The notes under the pieces were generated by a model. It saw nothing but the letters and a program-made list of their open reading frames with translations, was not told the DNA's origin and did no database searches. Shown piece after piece: positions 1 through 5,877 of a stretch of DNA of 6,737 nucleotides. Source of the stretch: an uncultured Bacteroidales bacterium (GTDB lineage: Bacteria > Bacteroidota > Bacteroidia > Bacteroidales > P3); contig CAMXAS010000065.1 of NCBI GenBank assembly GCA_947179195.1, positions 1-6,737 on the forward strand, in the 5' to 3' direction. Made by a program: the position numbers and the translations under genes. Within the stretch, counting starts at the first letter, position 1. Every line of letters starts with the position of its first letter.

Positions 1-526
1 CCTTGGCGGCCTTGGACGCCTTGGGTTCTTTGGCTTCTTTCGGCTCTTTGGGTTTGGCCGGCGCCTTGGCGGGTTGTTCTACGGGCGCTTCGGCGGGTTG
101 CTCAGCCATCTCTCCGGCTTCGGCCTTTTCGCGTTCGGACAGTTCCAAATCCACCAAGCCTTTTTCTTGCAGGATGTTATACCACTGCGCCACCTTGCGG
201 ATATTGGAGTCGTAAACCCGTTCGCGGTCGTATTCGGGCAACACTTCCTCAAACCATTTCTTCAAGTCGGCGGCGTCGGCCTTGTGGCTCAACGCCTGAC
301 CGCCGTTTTCTTTCTTGTAAATGGCGCGGAACACATCCGTCAACGCCACCTCTTTCTGATACGTGTAGATGGCGATTTCGGCCAACGAACTCACCTGATT
401 GAGGTTGAACATCGGCATCCGTTTGCCGTCGGCCAAAGCCTCCACCACGGCGCTGTTCTTGCCTTGGCTCACGAGCTTGAACAAGCCCGGCTTGCCCGGA
501 ATCGTAAAAATCAATGATAAATCCAT
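1..526 (-). CDS. DUF5606 family protein, 3' end beyond the window
   Basis: The reading frame opens with ATG at 526 and stays open to the window edge, giving 175 visible residues and no stop. The N-terminal part (residues 1-125) has the pattern I associate with DUF5606, a Bacteroidota-restricted family of unknown function: a start with IPGKPGLFKLVSQGKN (9-24), then VVEALADGKRMP (27-38), and SSLAEIAIYT (46-55). Residues 86-125 (ADLKKWFEEVLPEYD, then DSNIRKVAQWYNIL) look helical. From about residue 131 the protein becomes a low-complexity tail rich in Lys, Glu, Pro and Ala, with KEPKE-like repeats, probably disordered. There is no signal peptide or membrane segment, so it is probably cytoplasmic. 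ATG 526 was chosen because the conserved N-terminus begins there and a promoter lies 24 nt upstream; no clear Shine-Dalgarno is visible. It is divergent from feoAB. Family assignment is from memory of the motif; the function is unknown. Confidence 0.85.
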   Translation of the reverse strand, partial: MDLSLIFTIPGKPGLFKLVSQGKNSAVVEALADGKRMPMFNLNQVSSLAEIAIYTYQKEVALTDVFRAIYKKENGGQALSHKADAADLKKWFEEVLPEYDRERVYDSNIRKVAQWYNILQEKGLVDLELSEREKAEAGEMAEQPAEAPVEQPAKAPAKPKEPKEAKEPKASKAAK

Positions 527-549
527 GTTGCTGTATTTTCTTTGTATCG

Positions 550-581
550 CAAATATAGTGAAAGATAGGCGCAGAAACAAG
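550..581 (-). promoter_or_regulatory. Bacteroidota-type promoter for the DUF5606 gene
   Basis: Read on the minus strand, CTTG (581-578) is followed by 20 nt and then TATATTTG (557-550). This fits the Bacteroidota primary-sigma consensus TTTG-N19-21-TAnnTTTG with one mismatch in the -33 element and a full match in the -7 element. Transcription would start near 543-545, leaving a leader of about 17-20 nt before the ATG at 526, consistent with no obvious Shine-Dalgarno. The spacer contains a 5-bp inverted repeat, GGCGC (568-572) and GCGCC (581-585), whose second arm overlaps the -33 element. Prediction from consensus only. Confidence 0.6.
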
Positions 582-617
582 CGCCCCCACAAACTGCTAC
601 CTTTTGGGTATCGGGAG

Positions 618-641
618 GGGGTATTATACCCCACTGTGGGG
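618..641. repeat. Nested inverted repeats abutting the feoAB promoter (candidate operator)
   Basis: Two perfect inverted repeats share one arm. The first is GGGGTAT (618-624), one central T, then ATACCCC (626-632). The second is CCCCAC (629-634), one central T, then GTGGGG (636-641). The shared CCCC (629-632) means only one of the two could pair at a time. A further GGGTAT lies upstream in direct orientation at 606-611, and TACC at 598-601 is its partial inverse. The cluster ends one base before the -33 element of the feoAB promoter, where a regulator would act. A one-base loop is too short for an RNA hairpin, which favours a protein-binding palindrome in DNA. It does not look like a classical AT-rich Fur box; the binding protein is unknown. 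Confidence 0.5.
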
Positions 642-673
642 ATTGCGCGCCCGCACGCGTATGTGTACTTTTG
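642..673 (+). promoter_or_regulatory. Bacteroidota-type promoter for feoAB
   Basis: ATTG (642-645), a 20-nt spacer and TACTTTTG (666-673) fit TTTG-N19-21-TAnnTTTG, with one mismatch at -33 and a full match at -7. The transcript would begin near 680, giving a leader of about 33 nt that includes the ribosome binding site at 701-705. The promoter lies directly downstream of the inverted-repeat cluster at 618-641. The -7 element overlaps a possible TTG start at 671, which rules that codon out as the translation start if this promoter is used. Confidence 0.65.
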
Positions 674-700
674 TTCACTTGCCGGAGTCTGCCCCGAAAC

Positions 701-705
701 GGAGG
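701..705 (+). promoter_or_regulatory. Ribosome binding site of feoAB
   Basis: GGAGG lies 7 nt before ATG 713, a standard Shine-Dalgarno spacing. It fixes the start at 713 rather than at the in-frame TTG 671 or ATG 722 (spacing 16). Confidence 0.7.
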
Positions 706-712
706 CGACGGC

Positions 713-3073
713 ATGATTGTTATGACGTTAGACGAACTTAAAGAAGGACAGCGGGCCCGCATCTTCAAGGTGAAGGGACGGGGCGCTTTCAGACAGAGAC
801 TGGTGGAGATGGGCTTCGTGAAGGGTCAGACCGTGGAGACGCTGCGGTTCGCCCCGATGCAAGACCCGGTGGAGTTCCGCATCCTGCACAGCGAGGTGTC
901 GCTGCGGCGGGACGAGGCGGCCTTGATTGAAATAGACCTGATAAGCCCGGACGGCAAAGCCGACATAGCCCGAACGGCCACGGACGGCGCACCGGCCTCA
1001 GCCAACGCGCCCGCATCGGCCACGGCCGCCGCACCGAGCGCCGCCCCCAATACGGCGGCCTTCCCCGCCGGCCACAAGGAGACCATAGAGGTGTGCATGG
1101 TGGGCAACCCCAACGCGGGCAAGACGTCGCTGTACAACGCGCTGTCGGGGGCGTTCGAACACGTGGCCAACTACAGCGGCGTGACCGTCGATGCCAAAAG
1201 CAACGCGTTCGACTACCGCGACTACCGCATCGAACTGACCGACCTGCCCGGCACGTATTCGTTTTCGCCCTACACGCCCGAAGAACGCTTCGTGCGCGAA
1301 CACCTGCTGTTCCACAAGCCCGACATCGTGCTCAACGTCATCGACGCCTCCAACATCGAACGCAACCTTTACCTCACCACCCAGCTCATCGACATGGACT
1401 GCAAGGTGGTGCTGGCGATGAATATGTTTGACGAGCTGAAAAAGACGGGGGCGCGCTTAGACGTGGAACTGTTGGGACAACTGTTGGGTATGCCCGTGGT
1501 GCCGACCGTGGCCTCCCGCCACGAGGGGCTCGCGCCCTTGGTCGAGAAAATCGCCGCCGTCTATAACGATACCGAACCGCACCTGCGCCACACGCATATC
1601 CCCTATCCCGAAGAAATAGAGACGGCCATTCACAAATTGCAGGAGGCCATCCGCAAGGACCCGGCCTTTTCGGATATGTACTCGTCGCGCTTCTTGGCCA
1701 TCAAGCTGTTGGAGGAAGACACCGACGCCATGCGGCCGCTGCACGCGTTGCAAGACTTCGGGGCCATCGAAGCCTTGGCGCAGGCCGAAATCAAGCACAT
1801 CCGCGCCATCTTCGACGACGACCCGGCCCACCTGCTGTCGGACGCCCGCTATGCGTTCGTGCGGGGTGCGTTGAAAGAAGCCTATACGCCCGCCGCCACG
1901 CCCTCGCGGCAGAAGACGATGACCGACCGGCTGGATTCCATCCTGACGCACCGCGTATGGGGCTTCCCGATTTTCCTGTTCTTCCTGTGGGTCATGTTCC
2001 AGACGACCTTCGTCCTCGGGCAGTATCCGATGGATTGGATTGACAACGGCGTGGACGCGCTCTGCAACGGGTTGGAGCGGCTCTTGCCCGACGGGATGCT
2101 CAAGGCCATGCTGCTGGACGGCGTGTTGCGCGGCATCGGCGGCGTGATTGTGTTCCTGCCCAATATCCTCATCCTGTTTACGTTCATCTCCTTTATGGAG
2201 ACGACGGGCTATATGGCGCGCGTGGCCTTCATTATGGACCGGCTCATGCACACCATCGGCCTGCACGGCAAGTCGTTCATCCCGCTCATCATCGGCTTCG
2301 GCTGCAACGTGCCGGCCGTGATGGCGACCCGCACGATTGAGAACCGAAAAGACCGCCTGATTACGATGCTGATTGTGCCGTTCATGTCGTGCAGCGCGCG
2401 GCTTCCGATATATATTCTGCTGGTGGGCGCGTTCTTCCCCGCCCATGCGGGCAGCGTCATTTTCCTGATTTACCTTGCCGGCATCGCCATATCGATTCTC
2501 TCGGCCCTGTTGTTCCGCAAGACGCTGTTGCCGTCGGCCGAGAGCCCGTTCGTCATGGAGATTCCGCCTTACCGCTGGCCCAACCTCAAATCGTTATTGT
2601 ACGGCCTGTGGATGAAAACCAAAGCCTATCTCAAGAAGATGGGCGGCATTATCCTCGTGGCCTCGCTCGTCATTTGGGCCTTGGGCTATTTCCCGCTCTC
2701 GGCCGACGGCCGCCCCGCCGACATCACGGCCTCCTACCTCGGCGCCATCGGGCGGTTCATCGAGCCCGCCTTGCAGCCGTTGGGCTTCGATTGGAAGATG
2801 GGCATCAGCCTGTTGGCGGGCATCTCAGCCAAAGAGGTGGTCGTGAGCACGCTCTCCGTCCTGGTGGAGCCGGCGCAGGCGTTTACACCGCTGACCGCCG
2901 CCTCGTTCCTGGCGTTCGTGTTGCTGTACCTGCCCTGCATCGCGGTCTTTTCGACCGTCCGCAAGGAGAGCGGCAGCTGGCGTTGGCCGCTTTTCATGGC
3001 GTTTTACACGACGGCGACGGCCTATCTCGTGGCCCTGCTCGTCTATAACATCGGCCAATGGTTCCTTGCCTAA
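713..3073 (+). CDS. feoB: FeoAB: fused ferrous iron transport proteins A and B
   Basis: This 786-residue inner-membrane protein should import Fe2+, with transport coupled to a cytoplasmic GTPase domain. Residues 1-77 are a FeoA (SH3-like) domain, including RQRLVEMGFVKGQTVE (27-42). Residues 78-121 are an Ala/Pro-rich linker. The FeoB G domain follows: P-loop GNPNAGKTS (131-139), switch Thr in YSGVTVD (154-160), DLPG (177-180), NMFD (237-240) and a G5-like VASRHEGL (266-273). Residues about 290-400 are the helical GDI-like region, and 412-780 the membrane domain. The membrane domain has gate-type motifs ETTGYMARVAFIMDR (496-510), GFGCNVPAVMATR (528-540), MSCSARLP (558-565) and GISAKEVVVST (703-713), plus Cys742 in YLPC. 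Cys531, Cys560 and Cys742 are the conserved FeoB-type cysteines. All core motifs are intact, so it looks functional. Fused FeoAB proteins are known in Bacteroidota such as Porphyromonas. No feoC is present in the window. It is monocistronic here, convergent with sdhB. Iron control is expected but not shown by the sequence. Confidence 0.97.
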   Translation: MIVMTLDELKEGQRARIFKVKGRGAFRQRLVEMGFVKGQTVETLRFAPMQDPVEFRILHSEVSLRRDEAALIEIDLISPDGKADIARTATDGAPASANAPASATAAAPSAAPNTAAFPAGHKETIEVCMVGNPNAGKTSLYNALSGAFEHVANYSGVTVDAKSNAFDYRDYRIELTDLPGTYSFSPYTPEERFVREHLLFHKPDIVLNVIDASNIERNLYLTTQLIDMDCKVVLAMNMFDELKKTGARLDVELLGQLLGMPVVPTVASRHEGLAPLVEKIAAVYNDTEPHLRHTHIPYPEEIETAIHKLQEAIRKDPAFSDMYSSRFLAIKLLEEDTDAMRPLHALQDFGAIEALAQAEIKHIRAIFDDDPAHLLSDARYAFVRGALKEAYTPAATPSRQKTMTDRLDSILTHRVWGFPIFLFFLWVMFQTTFVLGQYPMDWIDNGVDALCNGLERLLPDGMLKAMLLDGVLRGIGGVIVFLPNILILFTFISFMETTGYMARVAFIMDRLMHTIGLHGKSFIPLIIGFGCNVPAVMATRTIENRKDRLITMLIVPFMSCSARLPIYILLVGAFFPAHAGSVIFLIYLAGIAISILSALLFRKTLLPSAESPFVMEIPPYRWPNLKSLLYGLWMKTKAYLKKMGGIILVASLVIWALGYFPLSADGRPADITASYLGAIGRFIEPALQPLGFDWKMGISLLAGISAKEVVVSTLSVLVEPAQAFTPLTAASFLAFVLLYLPCIAVFSTVRKESGSWRWPLFMAFYTTATAYLVALLVYNIGQWFLA

Positions 3074-3090
3074 ACAAACCTTCCGATATG

Positions 3091-3125
3091 AAAAAAGGGG
3101 GCGCCGTTTTCACGACGTCCCCTTT
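3091..3125 (-). terminator. Intrinsic terminator of the sdhCAB operon, in the convergent gap with feoAB
   Basis: On the minus strand this begins 31 nt after the sdhB stop. Outer arms AAAGGGG (3125-3119) and CCCCTTT (3100-3094) are perfectly complementary. The stem continues inward through CG/CG, a G·U wobble and CGU/ACG, with one A×C mismatch (3118/3101), to a GAAA tetraloop (3111-3108), a stable GNRA type. Six U residues follow (3096-3091), partly overlapping the stem. On the plus strand the same hairpin has a UUUC loop and only a three-U tail followed by CC, so it may also stop feoAB transcripts but less well. Confidence 0.8.
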
Positions 3126-3155
3126 CCGTATGACGCAGCCGGAGCCGCGCCGGGG

Positions 3156-3896
3156 TTAGCCTAACTTGGCGCAGATAAATTCGCGGTTCAGCTTGGCGAT
3201 ATGGCTGATCTTGATGCCTTTCGGGCATTCCGCCTCGCAAGCCCCCGTATTCGTGCAGTTGCCGAATCCGAGTTCGTCCATCTTCTTGACCATGGCCTGT
3301 ACGCGCTTGGCCGCTTCTATCTTGCCCTGCGGCAGATGCGCGAAGTGCGACACCTTGGCCGAAACGAACAGCATGGCCGAAGCGTTCTTGCAAGCCGCCA
3401 CGCACGCGCCGCAGCCGATGCAGGCCGCCGCGTCCATCGCCGTATCGGCGTTCTTCTTGCTGATGGGAATCGCGTTGGCGTCGGGCACCCCGCCCGTCGT
3501 GGCCGAGATATAGCCGCCGGCCTGTACGATCTTGTCGAAAGCCTGACGGTCCACCACCAAGTCTTTGATGACCGGGAAGGCCGCGCTACGCCACGGTTCA
3601 ATCCAAATCGTATCGCCGTCCTGGAACTTGCGCATATGCAGCTGACAAGTCGTAATCTGACTGTCGGGGCCATGCGGATGGCCGTTGATATACAGGCTGC
3701 ACATCCCGCAGATGCCCTCGCGGCAGTCGTGGTCGAAGCAAACCGGCTCCACGCCTTTGGCCACCAACGATTCGTTGAGGATGTCAATCATTTCCAAAAA
3801 AGAGCAGTCGGGAGAAATGCCCTTAATCGGGTAGGTTTCAAATTTCCCTTTTACTTTGGGGCCCGCTTGCCGCCATATTTTCAGTGTAAAATCCAT
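3156..3896 (-). CDS. sdhB: Succinate dehydrogenase/fumarate reductase iron-sulfur subunit
   Basis: This 246-residue electron-transfer subunit passes electrons between FAD in SdhA and the hemes or quinone in SdhC, on the cytoplasmic face of the membrane. The N-terminal plant-type ferredoxin domain holds the [2Fe-2S] ligands Cys58, Cys63, Cys66 and Cys84 (CREGICGMC at 58-66). The C-terminal domain has CIGCGACVAAC (159-169) and a second cluster with Cys214, Cys220 and Cys224 followed by Pro. By family pattern, Cys159/162/165/224 bind [4Fe-4S] and Cys169/214/220 bind [3Fe-4S]. All eleven expected ligands are present and the length is usual for the family. ATG 3896 is preceded by the clearest Shine-Dalgarno in the operon. 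It is the last gene of sdhCAB, 18 nt after sdhA and 31 nt before a strong terminator. Sequence alone does not settle whether fumarate reduction or succinate oxidation dominates; frdB would be an equally valid name. Confidence 0.97.
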   Translation of the reverse strand: MDFTLKIWRQAGPKVKGKFETYPIKGISPDCSFLEMIDILNESLVAKGVEPVCFDHDCREGICGMCSLYINGHPHGPDSQITTCQLHMRKFQDGDTIWIEPWRSAAFPVIKDLVVDRQAFDKIVQAGGYISATTGGVPDANAIPISKKNADTAMDAAACIGCGACVAACKNASAMLFVSAKVSHFAHLPQGKIEAAKRVQAMVKKMDELGFGNCTNTGACEAECPKGIKISHIAKLNREFICAKLG

Positions 3897-3904
3897 AATC
3901 GTTT

Positions 3905-3909
3905 CTCCT
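3905..3909 (-). promoter_or_regulatory. Ribosome binding site of sdhB
   Basis: AGGAG within AAAGGAGAAA on the minus strand, 8 nt before ATG 3896, in the 18-nt sdhA-sdhB gap. It is the strongest Shine-Dalgarno in the operon: sdhA has only a loose purine run (AAGAAAAG), and sdhC none that is clear. Confidence 0.7.
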
Positions 3910-3914
3910 TTCTA

Positions 3915-5852
3915 CTATTTATAGTTACGAACCGCCACTTTGATGGCCTCGAACGCCAAGGGTTCCTGATGACGCACCGGACGTTCGCCCTCGCCCTTGT
4001 ATTCCCAAACGGCCACGTGCATGAAACGCTCGTCGTCGCGCTTGGCTTCGCCCTCCGGCGTCTGGTGTTCCTCGCGGAAGTGACCGCCGCAGGATTCCTC
4101 GCGTTCCAACGCATCCTCGGCCATGAGCTCGCCCATTTCGAGGAAGTCGGCCAAACGCAGGGCCTTTTCCAGTTCGGGGTTCATTTCATCGGCCTTGCCC
4201 GTTACCTTGACATCCTGCCAGAAGCGTTCACGCAACTTACGGATTTCTTCGATGGCGGTCGTCAGGCCTTCTTTGGTGCGGCCCATGCCGACGTATTCCC
4301 ACATGATGTGGCCCAACTGCTTGTGGAAGCTGTCGGGCGAGGTGTTGCCCTTGATGGAGAACAACTTGTTGATGCGTTCCTTGACCGCGTTTTCGGTCTG
4401 TTCGAATTCCGGCAAATCGGTCGGGATATGGCCGTCGTGGATATGGTCGGACAGGAAGTTCTGTAACGTGTAGGGGATGACGAAGTAACCGTCGGAAAGC
4501 CCCTGCATCAAGGCCGACGCACCCAAACGGTTGGCGCCGTGGTCGGAGAAGTTGGCTTCGCCCAACGCGAACAGGCCCGGCAAGGTCGTCTGCAGTTCGT
4601 AGTCCACCCACAGACCGCCCATCGTGTAGTGAACGGCCGGGTAAATCATCATCGGCGTTTCGTAGGGATTGTCGTCGGTGATTTTCTGATACATCTGGAA
4701 CAGGTTGCCGTAACGTTCCTCGATGCGCTGACGGCCCAACCGCTGGATGGCCTCCGCGAAGTCGAGGTAAACGGCCTTGCCCGTACCCACGCCATAACCC
4801 GCGTCGCAACGTTCCTTGGCGGCACGCGAAGCCACGTCGCGCGGCACCAGGTTACCGAAGGCCGGGTAACGGCGTTCGAGATAGTAGTCGCGGTCTTCTT
4901 CGGCGATGTCGGTCGGTTTGAGACGGCCCGCGCGAATCGCTTCCGCGTCTTCGATTTTCTTGGGAACCCAAATACGGCCGTCGTTACGCAGACTCTCGCT
5001 CATCAACGTCAGCTTGGACTGATAGTCGCCGTGTACCGGGATACAGGTCGGGTGAATCTGCGTGAAACACGGGTTGGCGAAGCAGGCGCCTTTTTTATAG
5101 GCTTTCCAGGCCGCGCTACCGTTGGAGTTCATGGCGTTGGTGGACAGGAAATAGACGTTACCGTAGCCGCCCGTACAGAGCAATACGGCGTGGGCCGAAT
5201 AACGTTCTATCGAACCGTCGGTCAGGTTGCGGCAAACGATACCGCAGGCGTGACCGTCCTTGACCACGATGTCCATCATCTCGCGACGGGCGTAGAGCTT
5301 GACGCTGCCCTTGTGGATTTCGTTGCTCAACGCACCGTAGGCCCCGATGAGCAACTGCTGGCCGGTCTGGCCGCGGGCGTAGAACGTACGCGATACCTGC
5401 GCGCCGCCGAACGAACGGTTGTCGAGGTAGCCGGCGTAGTCGCGCGCGAAAGGCACGCCCTGCGCCACGCACTGGTCGATAATGGCGTTGCTGACCTCAG
5501 CCAAACGGTAAACGTTGGCCTCGCGGGCGCGGTAGTCGCCGCCCTTGACCGTATCGTAAAACAGACGGTAAACGCTGTCGCCGTCGTTTTGGTAATTCTT
5601 GGCCGCATTGATACCGCCCTGGGCCGCGATGGAGTGCGCGCGGCGCGGCGAATCAGAGATGCAGAATATCTTGACATTGAATCCCAAGGCGCCCAGGCTG
5701 GCCGCCGCCGAAGCCCCGGCCAGACCGGTGCCCACGACGATGACGTCCAACTTGCGTTTGTTGGCCGGATTCACCAAATGCTGTTCCGATTTGTACCGCG
5801 TCCATTTCTCCGCAACGGGACCGGCCGGCACTTTTGAATTAAGCGTATCCAT
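3915..5852 (-). CDS. sdhA: Succinate dehydrogenase/fumarate reductase flavoprotein subunit
   Basis: This 645-residue catalytic subunit interconverts fumarate and succinate on the cytoplasmic side of the membrane. The FAD dinucleotide-binding motif is VVGTGLAGASAA (39-50). His73 in RRAHSIAAQGGINAA (70-84) is the expected site of covalent FAD attachment. Active-site residues by family pattern are His267 in QIHPTC (265-270), Arg338 in VPRDVASR (336-343, the proton-shuttle Arg), His408 in AVHYTMGG (406-413) and Arg442 in GANRLGASAL (439-448). The C-terminal domain carries ESCGGHFREEHQTPEGEAKR (586-605). Length, the N-terminal extension (about 35 residues before the Rossmann fold) and the HPTC variant all match SdhA/FrdA as I know it from Bacteroidales. 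ATG 5852 follows sdhC by 25 nt with only a weak AAGAAAAG leader. No signal peptide is present, as expected for a cytoplasmic-facing subunit. All catalytic residues are intact. Anaerobic Bacteroidales usually use this enzyme as fumarate reductase (frdA). Confidence 0.98.
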   Translation of the reverse strand: MDTLNSKVPAGPVAEKWTRYKSEQHLVNPANKRKLDVIVVGTGLAGASAAASLGALGFNVKIFCISDSPRRAHSIAAQGGINAAKNYQNDGDSVYRLFYDTVKGGDYRAREANVYRLAEVSNAIIDQCVAQGVPFARDYAGYLDNRSFGGAQVSRTFYARGQTGQQLLIGAYGALSNEIHKGSVKLYARREMMDIVVKDGHACGIVCRNLTDGSIERYSAHAVLLCTGGYGNVYFLSTNAMNSNGSAAWKAYKKGACFANPCFTQIHPTCIPVHGDYQSKLTLMSESLRNDGRIWVPKKIEDAEAIRAGRLKPTDIAEEDRDYYLERRYPAFGNLVPRDVASRAAKERCDAGYGVGTGKAVYLDFAEAIQRLGRQRIEERYGNLFQMYQKITDDNPYETPMMIYPAVHYTMGGLWVDYELQTTLPGLFALGEANFSDHGANRLGASALMQGLSDGYFVIPYTLQNFLSDHIHDGHIPTDLPEFEQTENAVKERINKLFSIKGNTSPDSFHKQLGHIMWEYVGMGRTKEGLTTAIEEIRKLRERFWQDVKVTGKADEMNPELEKALRLADFLEMGELMAEDALEREESCGGHFREEHQTPEGEAKRDDERFMHVAVWEYKGEGERPVRHQEPLAFEAIKVAVRNYK

Positions 5853-5877
5853 ATCTTTTCTTTTTACGCGTTAACAA

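Noticed and set aside
618..641. Reading the feoAB upstream repeats as a Fur box or a riboswitch
   Set aside because: No AT-rich GATAATGATAATCATTATC-like pattern is present. The repeats lie upstream of the predicted transcription start, and their one-base loops cannot form RNA hairpins.
671..712. In-frame TTG at 671 that would lengthen FeoAB by 14 residues
   Set aside because: The codon lies inside the predicted -7 promoter element, the extra residues do not resemble the FeoA N-terminus, and GGAGG fits ATG 713.
1457..2446. 329-codon open frame antisense to feoAB
   Set aside because: Its protein is rich in His, Arg, Gln and Gly without recognisable motifs, as expected when GC-rich coding DNA is read on the wrong strand; the sense frame is a complete, conserved FeoAB.
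3139..3153. CCGG-7 nt-CCGG inverted repeat just after the sdhB stop
   Set aside because: Only four base pairs in GC-rich sequence and no U-tract; the hairpin at 3091-3125 is far stronger.
3201..4466. 421-codon plus-strand open frame across sdhB and sdhA
   Set aside because: It spans the sdhB-sdhA junction antisense to both genes, with no family resemblance.
4539..5837. 432-codon plus-strand open frame across sdhA
   Set aside because: It is antisense to a fully conserved flavoprotein gene, has no plausible start signal or known domain, and arises from codon bias.
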